A stretch of 64,000 nt of DNA. Origin: Acanthosepion pharaonis. Taxonomy: Eukaryota; Mollusca; Cephalopoda; Sepiida; Sepiidae. Below, one piece after another: positions 11,613 through 23,441 of the stretch. The stretch lies in assembly GCA_903632075.3 (NCBI GenBank), contig CAHIKZ030005437.1, positions 1,726,501 to 1,790,500 of the forward strand, read 5' to 3'. The position numbers and the translations under genes were made by a program. Each line of letters opens with the position of its first letter. Position 1 is the stretch's first letter. The notes beneath the pieces are model-generated. The model did no database searches. It was given only the letters and a program-made list of their open reading frames with translations, and was not told where the DNA came from.

Positions 11613-12894
11613 TCCCTACTTTTTCTTTTGATTTTAACTTCATATTTTAAATATGTCCCTTTTCTGTGCAATCATTATATTTTGCATCACAAACAAAATC
11701 TTTAAATATATCAGTTATATCATTTGTTTCCACCATCTTTCAAATGATTAGATCTCTATTAATTTTTTTTCTGGTTGGGTCATATCTTAAATTTACAGCA
11801 ACATTTTATACTCTACATTGACAAAACCCAGTCTAGTCCATAATGTATTAAAATCCAAATTTCTATGATAGACTTGACTACAACCTATTAAAATTACAGC
11901 TAAAGTATAAACATAATACATGACCTGATAGTTGTTTATGATGGAAACAGACAGAAAAGTTTTAATTTCTGATGCTTCTTATAATCAATAAAGAAGTAAA
12001 CCATTTTTCAATTCTCTCAATTCCCCTCTTTGTAAAGAAAAGAAAAACCTCTCATTGAGAATATCCATAAATATATATATTTTTAAATCACAGTCAACAT
12101 CTCAAGAGTAAAGACATGGGCATTTTTGTAAGAAATGTTTGTGGAAATAATTTTTTAAATCAATCTTTAATTTCATGAAATCTCAAAATATCTTTTGGCC
12201 ACAAAAATATTTCTATTTCTATCAATTTCTGAACAAATAACAATTGACATTTAATTAAATACTTCAACTTGAAATGTAGAAAAATATGCCTTGAATTTTA
12301 TTTTAGGTTTAAAAATTCTTGATTATGATTTTCCTTAGGTATTGAAATATTGTTTTTAAATAATACTGGTTTTAATAACTGAGAAATGTAAAGTTCAAAT
12401 TCCAATGAACTGAAGAATTAACAGAATATTGTAATTTTCTGTTTATATAAGTAGTAAATTATTTTTATTATTATTTTTTTATATAAGCAGGAAATTATTT
12501 CCTTTTGCTACACTAATGATTTATATGAGCATGGACAAAGAAAACATTTTTCACTTTAAATGTCCCAAGAGATATTTATAAATTTAGGTAGGTTTTTATC
12601 AATCATGGTATAATTGAAGTATTTTAGGGATGACAGAAAAAAAAAAAACCCCAAAAAAACAAAAAAACACCTAAATAATGGTTTAAACAAGTAAAAATGT
12701 TTGGGGTCATGGCTTATAAACACATTCAGGCTGCAAATCATTATTAGAAGAGAAAATGAAGGAGATTCATTCAAACTGTTCAGAAAATCTTTATTCATAT
12801 CAGTGTTTGAAAGATGTCCAATGCAAGTTTATACATATGGCATTAATTACTCAAAAGAAAAACTGTTATTTTAAATAACATGCATATAAACAAG

Positions 12895-14570
12895 TACTTC
12901 CAAAGTGATACCTGAGATCTAAATCAATTTTTAAAAATGAAAAATCTCTCTTTAAGCTTTTATTTTAGCTCTAATTTCAAGCTAATAGATTAAATTTAAT
13001 AATTTTCAATAAGCAAAATATTTTGCTCTATTTCAAACTGAATAAACAATTTATTGTATTTTTTTTTTTGAAATTTCTAAAAATGACTGGTTTTATCCAT
13101 ATTTAGAAATTTGTCAACACAACATAATTCTCTTTATTAAAAATAAAATATACTTTTCTGAAGAATATTATCTAGTTTTAAGTTTAATTAATCTGATTTT
13201 AAACAAATATTACTTATAGTTAAAATATTACAGAAAATCATGGAGGTAGGTGTTATTCCGATAGACATATTTGGGAATTTTTCTAAAAAAATTACTTGAA
13301 TATAATGCAAGTGTTTTTATATCATGTTTAACTACCTAGTAATCTTAATTTAGGAAAATATTGAATATTTTACTGAAGTTTAGGTACTTTGGCTTTAAAT
13401 TTACTATAGTTACTGCTTTTATTTGCTTAATGTTGTGTATGGACGACCATATTACACAAAAATATTAAAATTCTTTTTAAAATGGGGGGGGTGCTAAATT
13501 AGAGTAAGCTTTTCCATTTGATTACTTAATAATATCATCTAGCTGCTACAAAGTAATACAGAATGTTAAAAGATCTAAAAAAAAAACTTTATAAATTGTT
13601 CTAATTAAGATTTTAAGAAAATGAAAATAATTCTTGTAAAAATTCATTAGTCAAAAATTTTTTAAGACAATAGTGTTCATAATATATATTATTTATAAAA
13701 GCAATTAAAAGCTTCTCTAATTAAATAATGTCATAGTTCTGTTGATTTTTTTATTATTTTATGATTCAAACCAGATTTTTTGTAACTGGGAAACCTGTTT
13801 GACAAAAAGAAATTGATGATTTAAATTCTCCATTGTCTTCTGCATTTAACTAATATAAACATTAAGCTCTACAAAATTTTATTTCACAGAATTGCATTAA
13901 ATTAAATCAGTAGGGGTAACAGATGTAAATAAATAAAAAAATAATTTAATTCATTTGGGAATAATTCCTGAAAATTTAATTAAAATCCAACATATATTTG
14001 ATTTTGCAAGAATTTTCAAAACAATGTGTTTTTAATGACAAAAAAGACACTAAAAATTAGATATCTCTACTAATTTGCCAAGAAAAAAAAAAAAAAAAAG
14101 ATATAGCATGATGAAAAAAGGCCCCAAAAAAAAAAAGTTTTATCAAAATGCTTATGTTATTAAAAGCAAAGACCAAAGTATTTTTTGATCATTTTAAATT
14201 TTTTAAGCCCTTCTAGCACATTCAAAATTTTTGTTAAAAATCTTTTTTTTTGTCAGTAATATTTACCATTAGTTTTTTAGCACTTTTTTGGGGGTGAAAA
14301 ACACAGATTTGGAAATTCTTGCAAAAATCAAATTATTGTTTGATTTTAATTAGAGATCGCTAAAAAAAGAGCATAGCATGATGAAAAAAGACGCCAAACT
14401 TGGATTTAAAACAAAATTTTATCATCTAAATGTTTGTTATTATTAAGAGGAAAGGTCAAAAGTATTTTGGGGGTATTTTTTTTCCATTTTTAATCGTTCC
14501 TAGCACGTCCGAAATTTTCGTTAAAAATCTAGTTTTTTTGAGTCAGCAAAATTGACCATTTTTCCATTTA
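12895..14570 (+). repeat. AT-rich interspersed repeat, copy A (rearranged)
   Basis: Its left half runs in the same order as copies C and E: TTTTTAAAAATGAAAAATCT, then a block with AATTCTTGTAAAAATTCATT, then CTAATTAAATAATGTCATAG, then GATTTTGCAAGAATTTTCAA. From about 14100 two inverted copies of the right-hand block follow, each starting CATGATGAAAAAAG. No coding sequence is seen. Confidence 0.6.
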
Positions 14571-15002
14571 AAAAAACCTGGAAATCTGACTTTGAAATTT
14601 TTTAAATATCAATTATCATTTTTCAAAACTTATTTTAAGAAAATCAGAAATTATAATGTTTATTTAAAATATTTTGAACCAAACTTAACTTAGCTTTTGT
14701 GTCAAAAAGATGTAATTTGAAAATAAAACAAACCAGGTCATAAACTTTTCGCGTCTCTTGACATGTGATGAATGATATATTTACGAATTCCATGAGGCTA
14801 ATTTGTTCTCTGGAAGGAGAAAAGTGAATAATTTACATTTACGTGAACAAATTATTTACCCCGTTATTTTTAACGAAAAACTTTCAGCAGTCTAATTTTT
14901 TTTTTTTTTTGTACTTAGCTTTCACCTTTACGTTTATGATGCTTTATGGGAAATATATTCTAAAGAAATTAAAATAAAACTGTTAAGAGTGACATTAAAT
15001 TT

Positions 15003-15095
15003 CATATTTCTTAAGAAAGGTATCTAATTAATTTATAGGTACCTTTCTTATGAAATTTTATCAGAATTGTACATAAAATACTATAATTTTATGTA
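15003..15095. repeat. Pair of adjacent short inverted repeats
   Basis: An imperfect inverted repeat joins TTTCATATTTCTTAAGAAAG with TACCTTTCTTATGAAA. It is followed by a second, TGTACATAAAAT with ATTTTATGTACA. The region is AT-rich and has no gene. Confidence 0.6.
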
Positions 15096-15589
15096 CATTT
15101 ATTACATTCTACTGTTATTTGTATTCATTTTATTATTAATTTTGATATTTCATTTATGGAAAAATGTCGTAACTGAGATTAATATAAATATAAGATCATA
15201 TAAATTTCATAAGATGATACTGATACTTGTAGGTACCCTTCTCAGTTGAAATTGAAAAATCAAATTAACTTCTCCACACGTGTTTCATAAAAAGTAAAGG
15301 CCTTAACAGTGGAGAACAATGCTTAACTCAAATAACACAACTTAATTATATTCTGGTTGGTCTTCCGTATTTTATAATTACAGCTCGATTATAAGCACAA
15401 AATTACATTTCTTAATTACTGGGTATCTTCTGATTAGTCAAAATGATACAATTTACAACGCTAAAAAAAGATCTATCTCATAAGGACACTTTATGAAAGC
15501 CGATCTTGACTTTTAACTAATTTTATAATATTTTAACAACTTAAATGTAAAATCTATTATAATTAAAGAAATAACAAATAACTGTATTA

Positions 15590-16285
15590 AAAATTCATTT
15601 TTCATCGAAAAATTTTTTTGCTTTCAGAAAATATTGTCCATATTCATAAAAACAACTAAATGCAAATAAAAGCATTTGAAATGAAATATCTTTGTTTTAT
15701 TGAGTTTTTGTATGTTACAATTCAGAGCTGATTTTCAGGTACTGCGTATCCAATTAAAAACAAAAAAAAAACATGATTTGCATTCCTCAAAGTCCTGTGC
15801 TTTTAATTATTGTAATCACTAAAACCGATGCGATCGAATTTCTAGCGTTTTCATAAAATTAGTTGGGGGGGAATAAATATTTTAAAAAATATTTCTACCA
15901 TGACTTTCATAAAAAAAAACATATTTATAATAATTTCGATCATCTGTGAATAGTTTCTGAAAGTTTCATTAACATCCGATAATTATTTCTATTTTTGCAC
16001 GATTTTTCAAATTAATGTGTGTCATACCAAAAAAAATGTGCTAAAAATTGTCTATGTTATTTACTAGTTCCGCTTGATACAAATAGAAAAAAGTTTTTTT
16101 TAATCAAAATTTGGAATGTTCTAAAAGAAGGAAAATTTTTTGAAAATAATTAAAAAAAAACTTTGGTCTTTCCTCTTAATAATAACATAAGCATTTAGAC
16201 AATAAAATTTAGTTTTCGGCAAGTTTGGCGTCTTTTTCATCAAGCTCTTTTTTTAGCGATTTCGTGGAGGTACCTAATTTTAATG
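15590..16285 (+). repeat. AT-rich interspersed repeat, copy B (right part)
   Basis: It contains the shared blocks TTACAATTCAGAGCTGATTT, then TTTGGTCTTTCCTCTTAATA, then GGCGTCTTTTTCATCAAGCT, and ends at the family right end TGGAGGTACCTA. Confidence 0.6.
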
Positions 16286-16299
16286 AAACTTTCAGAACT

Positions 16300-16660
16300 T
16301 ATTCACAAATGAATGAAATTATTTTTTAATTTTTTTAGAAAAAAATCACAGTAAAATTTTACATTTGCTACCCATCCCCTTATTTAATTTTATGAAAAGT
16401 ATGAAATTTGACAGCATGCCTTTTAGGGAATATTAGTTAAAAGCAGAAGACTTTGAATATATATCATTGTTTTTTGTAAAATCGAAATAGTTACCCAAAA
16501 TTTACCTAAAATACAAAACTAAAATTATTTAATTAGAAAAGCTTTTAATGGCTTTTATGAATATGTTAAGGACAATATTGTCTGAAGCCCAAATATTTTT
16601 CTGCTGAAAAATGAATTTCTACAAGAATTGTTTTTTTTTTTTTTTTTTCAATTTTAAATA
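16300..16660 (-). repeat. AT-rich interspersed repeat, inverted fragment B'
   Basis: On the minus strand it carries CAATTCTTGTAGAAATTCAT, the interior block of the family, then AAAAGCTTTTCTAATTAAAT. It lies tail to tail with copy B. Confidence 0.5.
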
Positions 16661-16875
16661 CAAAACGTGATAAATGTGCCAAATATTTTAAAATTAAATT
16701 TCAATCCATGCCCTTTATGGAATCTTGTTATAAAGAAGATCTATTTTTACAGATCATAAATTTGAAAGCTTATTACAATCTGATACACAGGTATTTTTAA
16801 AATATTTTTTGAGTATGCAAAAAAAGTTTTAAAAACGTTTTTTTTTTCAAATATATATAAATGTTTGAGACATAA

Positions 16876-18446
16876 ATGTAGGTGCCCCCACTGAATTTTC
16901 AATACCTAAGGTTTAAAATGAATTTTTAAAAATGAAAAAAAAAAAAAAAAAAAACAAACATTCTTGAAGATTTCCTTTTAGCTTTAATTGAAAGCTAAAT
17001 GATTAAATTCATTATTTCCAGTAAGTAAAATATTTTGGCATATTTCAAATAGAAATTATCTAGATTGGAATGTCAAATATTTGCTTGATTTTTTTTTTTT
17101 TAATTTTCTTAAAAGTGGCCATTTTCTTAATTTTAAGAAATTTGTAAACAAAACAAAATTATCAGTTTTAAAAATCTTCCAAAAATAAAATATATATTTC
17201 TGATATGTTGTGTAAATAAATATTGCTTATAGCATGAAAAAAGTAATACACTCATTTTTTAATGATAGGTCCTCTTTTTCTTTGATCTTTATTGATGTAT
17301 TGATAAGTTCCAAGGTGATAACAGCTCTTATGAATGACCAGAATTGACATAAATTTATGAAATCTAAGTGAATGCATTTATTTTTTTTTTAGTTTTTAAC
17401 TACCTAGTAACTCTTACGAATTAACATTTTTTCAATTATTTAATATTATTTTATTGACTTTTAGTTAGGTTTCACGATACCTTATGAAATTTGCATTTTG
17501 TCGCTAGGGTCTTAAGTTTACTAACTTAAACAAAAAATGAATTAATTGAAGTATGACCCAAACTAAAATAAATACATAAAATAAAATAAAAATAGTGAAA
17601 TAGTAATTAAAAAAAATAAAAGTTACTTTGAAATTTTGAAGAGATGATTTGCAAAGATGTTAATGATGAAAAAAATTGCAGTGCATCAGACAACACTTAA
17701 ATTATATGATCTTTTTAAGGATAATGTCATGTATAGCTTCCCATAGGTAGAAATTGGGAATATTTATACACTAAAGATTTTTTTTTTTTTAAATATATTG
17801 GCTCAAGTGACTGAGAAGCTTTTCAATTTTTGATTTGCAAATGTACTTTTTACTTAACAATATCACCAAACTGCCACCTTGAAAGCAATGAAGAATTTTA
17901 AACAATTTTTAAATATTTAAAAATTTTTAACAAATGAAAATAATTCTTGTAAAAATTAATTATTCATTGAAGAAAATTTTCTTAAGACAATGTCCTTAAT
18001 ACATCTTTATCAAAGCAATTAAAAGTTTTTCTAATTAAATAATATCATAGTTTTATTGCATTTTTATTTTACAATTCAGAGCAGATTTTCAGTGAAAAGG
18101 GCAACTGTTTAAAAGAAATTAATTAATTTCTGAATACGTCCTAAAAGTTTCATTAAAATCCTACATTTATTTTATTTTTGCAGGAATTTCTAAATTAATG
18201 TGCATTTCAGTGAATAAAAAAAAAACCTTTATCACTGATTTGGCTGTTGATGTATTGTAAACAAAGGATTTTTAACCAAAATTTTGAACGTGCTAGAAAG
18301 GATTAAAAAAATTCAAAAAATAATAAAATATTTTGGTCTTTCCTCTTAAACATTTTGATGACAAATCTCTTTTTATTGAGTTTGGGGTCTTTTTTCATCA
18401 TGCCATGCTGTTTTCCCTGTGAAAAAGTGAAGGTACCTACATAAAT
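16876..18446 (+). repeat. AT-rich interspersed repeat, copy C (near full length)
   Basis: It starts ATGTAGGTGCCCCCAC and ends GTGAAGGTACCTACAT, an imperfect terminal inverted repeat with AGGTACC as its core. The internal block order matches copies A and E. At about 1.57 kb with no open frame, it behaves like a non-autonomous DNA transposon. Confidence 0.6.
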
Positions 18447-18492
18447 GTCACGTGTTTTAAGAGCTGTTTTCCCTGACAGTAATTACAAAAGT

Positions 18493-18536
18493 AAAATTTT
18501 CTGAGGACAGGTTATTACCTGTCCTCAGAAAATTTT
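18493..18536. repeat. Perfect inverted repeat, 20 bp arms
   Basis: Arms AAAATTTTCTGAGGACAGGT and its exact complement enclose a 4 nt loop (TATT). The site lies just right of repeat copy C. Confidence 0.95.
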
Positions 18537-19229
18537 TGTTTTTCCTTCTGGCGAGCACATATTAAATTCTCTGACTGACTAACCATCATAGTTGCATTTT
18601 CAGAATTTTTAATTTTCTATTTTACATTCTATTTCACTAAATTTATTTTTTTTTAAATATTTGTCTTTTCAGTGAGAGACATACAGCAATATTATTAATT
18701 ATTTTTTTAGTTTCAATTTTATGGGCAGAAACATATATGCTTTGGAGATCTTTGTTAAAACAAGTACCTAAAAAAAATAAAATAATCAAGGATAGATTAT
18801 TAGATTTTTGAAAGTAATTCATTATTTTTATTTTTCCAGAAATCTTCTTCAAAGGAAGGCTAAAGTATCGAAAAATAAAATAAATAAATAAATAAATATG
18901 CAAATAAAATATTAGACTTCTGAAAGAATTTAATTTTTTAAAATTACTGTAATTAACTAAGCTGGTTCATTTAAAATCCTAAAATATTGTCCCTCTGTTC
19001 AATAACCTCCCCTCACGTAAGCTGTTGATACATCGACATAAACATCAATTCACACCTAAAAAAAACCAATCGTCACAGACATGTTTCTCTTATTTCCAAC
19101 TAATTTTTTCTGCTAATGTTTATTTCCAGTGACATTAAGTAAACTTTTGTTTAAATTTTCTAATTTTCCTCAAATGACTTTTGAAAAAAAAAAAAAGTTT
19201 GATTTTTATTTTTAAACGGATATCAATTT

Positions 19230-19434
19230 TTGACAACTTTGTTGACTAAAAAAAATTGTTTTCAAGTTTGTGGCCTTTTTCATCAGCTTTTTTTAGGGAA
19301 TTACCTACATTCTCCAAGGCCTTGTGCTTTAAGCCCTACAAAATTGAATTTCTCCAAATTTTATAAAGCAAAATTTGGAAAGTGTGTGTATGGAGAGGAG
19401 AACATTAAAAACAAAACATTTTTTAACCAAGATT

Positions 19435-19471
<37 letters not shown>

Positions 19472-19608
19472 AAAATAATTTCATTCATTTGTCCTGAAAA
19501 TTTAATTTTTATTTAGAATCCGACAATTATTTGATTTTTGCAAGAATTTCCAAATCAATGTTTTTACTGCAAAAATGCTAAATTTCAATCTTTGGTCCAC
19601 CGTTATTC

Positions 19609-19639
<31 letters not shown>

Positions 19640-19874
19640 CGCTAAAAAAATTTTCTGACGAAAAAAAAAAAAAAAAAAAAAAAAAATTAACCAAAATTGT
19701 GAAGGTTGTAAAAATAAAGATTAAAAAAATACAATAAAAAAAAAAATTTGGTCTTTCCTAACAATAAAAAAGATTTTGTTTGACGATAAGACTGTCTTTT
19801 TAGGCCCTAAATTTTAGGGCATTTTTCATCATATATGTTCATTTTTTAGCGAATCTTTGGCGGTAGCTACATAT
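19230..19874 (+). repeat. AT-rich interspersed repeat, copy D (partial, poly(A)-rich)
   Basis: It holds the family blocks GATTTTTGCAAGAATTTCCA and TTTGGTCTTTCC, and a TTTCATCATATATGTTC-type end leading to TTTGGCGGTAGCTACAT. Several long A runs interrupt it. Confidence 0.5.
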
Positions 19875-22187
19875 AAAGAACTCAAATTCTTTAATAAACG
19901 AAGGCTTGTAGTCAAAGCACTCAAAGAGAGATCCGAGTTTGTACAAACTCATCCACCCTTTTCCTATTTTTTTTTTTTTTTTTTTTTTACATGTTTCATA
20001 GGAATAAAAAAAGGTTTCGCTTCTTGTGCATAAATTTATAATTAAATTATAAATATAAGTCAAGCAAGAGAACTGTTTAAGTTTACATTTATTTACAATA
20101 CATTATTTATTATTGTTTAAGTTATCATTTTTTAAAAAAAGATTTTTATCTTACATTGTTCATCTCGTAATTAACATGTCAAATTGGCTGATCAATTACA
20201 AAACAAAATACTAAATCAAACGAATAAATAAAATAGAAAAAAAAAAAAAAAAAATATTTCTTTTTTTTTACATAATCAGCATTCTTTTCACAGCTGTTTA
20301 TATAAAAGTACAATGCAATAGAATTTCAAAGCGTACCAGCTTTTTTTTTTTAAACTTTTCCACTGACTAAATGGTACGAAATACCAATGCAGTTTGAGTT
20401 AAAATAGCTGACGTAATTTTTTTGACATTTTTTTTTTGTATTTTTGTAACTAAATGCCCTCACAACAACCAAATTTGGAATATGGTAATCTATTTTTTTT
20501 TATATTGCTCAAATGCTTTTTATTAAAATTTACAATTTGACATTATTGTTTTGTTACAATTTGTGTTTCAGTGTTTATGTAACAATATGTACCAAAATGA
20601 TTTTATTACCAACACACGAAACCCATCGTATACGAGTAGAATATAGGAAATAGACATTTTTTTTTTTTTTTTTTACAAACCTCAACAATTAAATTAAATA
20701 TGCTAACTTTATTTGAAGGACATTAAATGATACTTAATTACTATATCTCCCACTGGCTCCTCTCGGCAAATCCAAATAGTCTAACTGAAAATAAGGTGGC
20801 GTCATAAAAAAAATGAGAGAAGTGACTAAATAACGACGAGAAAAGAAGGCTTTAAAAATAATAACTTTCCTTGGATATGCTTAGAGGCTTTCTACGTAAT
20901 TTGCTAGAGATTTATGGTTTGAGGTGAAAAAACTTCGAACATATTCTCTAGTCAACAGTTTACTAAAATTAGTATAAAACAAATTTAACGAAAAAAAAAA
21001 AAAAAAGTACAAGATAATACGTTCGCCATGAAATTCATTTAGATACGCAAAACCACGTACGTAACGTCTGTGAGCAACACTTTGTCCTTATTTTACTTAG
21101 CACAATTAACGTTCAAATTACGCAAAGGAAATTCTTGTTAAAATTCAATTAAATAACAAATCTCATACGAGCTGCCTTGTAAAGGAAAAGTGAAAGACCA
21201 TGTTTTTCTAAGAGAGTGGTAATTTAGGGGATTGCAACAAATGCAAACACGAGACATTTGACAAATGAAATAAGTGAGAAAAGTAAAACCAAGTCCATTG
21301 TTCTTAAATGCTAAGTTTCCAGCAAAACAGTCTTAAATTGCCATAATTTTCAAAATAAACAATACGAAGAATTAATACTTACTTGAATCATAAAAATTAC
21401 AAATCACTTTTTTGAACAAGTCTTCATTTCAGAGATTTTTGTTTTTTTAGGAAGGTTAAGAATAAGATCTATTTTTAATTTTTAAGTCAGTTTCTAAAGT
21501 AAATACTTTGAAAAATTGTCTTCTTTTTCATTATAGTTTTGAATTATCTTCTACATACGTACAGTTAACAAAAAATTAGAGAAGCGCCGTCACTAGAGAA
21601 AAAGGGAATTTTCAAGTTGATAATTTTTTGTTATTGAATGTTAATAATAATATTTACAATTTTCGCTTATCCCTTTTCCTCAATGTCCGAAACAGATTGT
21701 ACTTTACGAGTGATCTCCCTTTTCAGTTCCGATCTCTAATAATTTTTCACATTTACCAAAAATTAAATTTAAAATTTAATAAATAATTTATTAATGCTAC
21801 AATAGGTTAACTTTCTAAATAAAAACCAGCGTTAGTAAATTTCAAATAATTATGTCACGCAATAAAACCAAATTGATGTCAGAATTAAATCTTAATCATT
21901 AGGGTGGGAAAAACATCCAGGTATTTTGCACGCGAGAGAATTAACATTTTTCTGTATTGTGCAACATGAGATTTTAAATGTAGGTTGGTGTTTTTACTAA
22001 TAAAAACAAATGTTAATAACGTTAGAATTTGTTACTTAGTTAAAAAGCTGATGGAATTAAAATTTTTTGCAAGTAACTTAAAAAACAACAACTCAAACAG
22101 TACAAAAATGTCAGTTTCAAGTTTCCGCTTCCTAAAATTATTTTCATACTATTTTGAAATGTATTTTTTACGTCTGTACAATTATTG
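19875..22187. other. Intergenic, no feature recognised
   Basis: This AT-rich stretch has A/T homopolymers and somewhat more CpG than its surroundings. A good minus-strand donor (AA/GTAAGT) lies at 21383/21382 and could belong to a 5' non-coding DCAF12 exon, but no frame or promoter supports it. Confidence 0.4.
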
Positions 22188-22189
22188 TA

Positions 22190-23439
22190 CACTGTAACCC
22201 GGATATAAGAGAGTTGTCGGGACCGGGGAAGAAGTCTCTTATATCCGGGTTTGGTCTATTTTGTTTTGGTAAGTATGGGAACACTTCATAACGCTTTTTA
22301 CGTACAGAACACTAGTTTATTTAACAGTTACATAAAAAAACACAGACAAAAACACATTTTCAATCAGTTTTCAAAATAATTCAATCAAAAATTACTTTTT
22401 CTTAAAAAAGTCAGTCATTTTTGATTTTGATTGTACAGAAATCTCTTTGTTAGTTAACATCATAAACACTTTCATACAGTCCGTAAATCATTTTCAATGC
22501 GCCATCAGGATTACTGCTTTTTGCTTCAAAGTAGGCTGTCAGAGTTTCAAGCGCATTCAATGCAGCCAGAGAATTTGGCACTGGTTTGTCACTTTCAGAA
22601 ACTTCAGAACTTACGCTTTCAGCTGACGTTGATTCGCCGTGAAATTTTTTGAACGAAACGATACTGGCCTGCTTCCAGCGCATGAGCCAGCCATTGCTCG
22701 GTTCAAAATCAACTTCAAGATTTACGGCCAGTTGTGATGCTTTCTGCCTGATGACGTGATCGGTGACGGTAGCTCCATGAGCACATGCTTGCGTAAACCA
22801 TTGTGTAAGCGCTTCGTTAACATCCTTGTGCACGGATTGGCGCTTTCGTTTGCGATTAGTGTTTCTGTTCATTTGCATGCAAGATCTGAGATCGTCTTCT
22901 CTCTTGAGAATTTTTGCTGCTGTTGAATAACCGATTCCGTACTTTTTGGCTGCAGCGGCCAGTTTGAGTTTCTTCACTTTGACATCGTCGATGAGCTCCA
23001 ACTGTTCAGAAATGCTCAGAGTTTTTCGTTGAGACGCCGACATCACTAATCGCAATGATCGCAAGCAAACGGTTTTCACTGGCAAAATTAATAAACAGAC
23101 AAACTTCTGACTCAACAGAACAGTGGGTAAAGTTAAAGTGAAAGTGCTGTCCAGTAAATGCAACGACAAGCAAAGTCTGCAAAAAAACGGGCGGCGCTAC
23201 CCTTAGACACATAGCAAAATCATAAGATAGAGAGGGTGTCTCCTACAGACACAGATTGGAGTTGGACACACCGTGTCTCTAGAGACTAGTCAAGATTAAG
23301 TCATTGAACTTCACTTTCTCTCTAACTGACTTCTGTTTGACCGATTTACGACATCACACTGTCACTCAAAGTCAAAACGAACTCTTTTATCGGGGAGGAC
23401 GGGACCAGAGAAAATCTCTCTTATATCCGGGTTACACTG
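22190..23439 (-). mobile_element. Tigger/pogo-type DNA transposon with internal deletion
   Basis: The ends are inverted: CACTGTAACCCGGATATAAG on the left and, read inward from the right, CAGTGTAACCCGGATATAAG. TA dinucleotides flank both ends (22188-22189 and 23440-23441), as expected for Tc1/mariner-pogo insertion. Length is 1250 bp. It holds one open frame for a CENP-B-like DNA-binding protein. At the left end the motif CCCGGATATAAGAGA occurs a second time, inverted, about 30 bp further in. Confidence 0.88.
22450..23043 (-). CDS. CENP-B/Tigger-type DNA-binding protein without transposase core
   Basis: The intact frame has 197 residues and no stop or shift. The ATG at 23043 is preferred because MSASQRKTLSISEQLELIDD starts the family domain; the frame remains open for 42 codons upstream with unrelated residues. 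Residues about 5-50 form a psq/CENP-B N-terminal helix-turn-helix (KLAAAAKKYGIGYSTAAKIL). Residues about 70-128 form the second CENP-B HTH (NEALTQWFTQACAHGATVTD, ending NGWLMRWKQ). After FKKFHGES the protein passes at once to a Ser/Glu linker and a C-terminal tail (LAALNALETLTAYFEAK) like that after the DDE domain of Tigger transposases. The catalytic DDE core is absent. It could bind the element's own ends but not cut DNA. A self-repressor or a domesticated binding protein is possible; so is a recently formed, non-functional deletion copy. Confidence 0.8.
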   Translation of the reverse strand: MSASQRKTLSISEQLELIDDVKVKKLKLAAAAKKYGIGYSTAAKILKREDDLRSCMQMNRNTNRKRKRQSVHKDVNEALTQWFTQACAHGATVTDHVIRQKASQLAVNLEVDFEPSNGWLMRWKQASIVSFKKFHGESTSAESVSSEVSESDKPVPNSLAALNALETLTAYFEAKSSNPDGALKMIYGLYESVYDVN

Positions 23440-23441
23440 TA

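Larger units (their letters stand above)
10185..12890. other. Upstream of DCAF12 exon A, no gene recognised
   Basis: This must contain, or lead to, the missing 5' DCAF12 exon, but no exon could be chosen with confidence. It holds an inverted repeat (11347-11461) and a long TA/CA microsatellite (about 11534-11611). A conceptual frame over the microsatellite reads Ile-Tyr repeats and is not a gene. Confidence 0.5.

Noticed and set aside
11417..11650. Open frames on both strands with Ile-Tyr repeats
   Set aside because: They translate a TA/CA microsatellite; no gene is implied.
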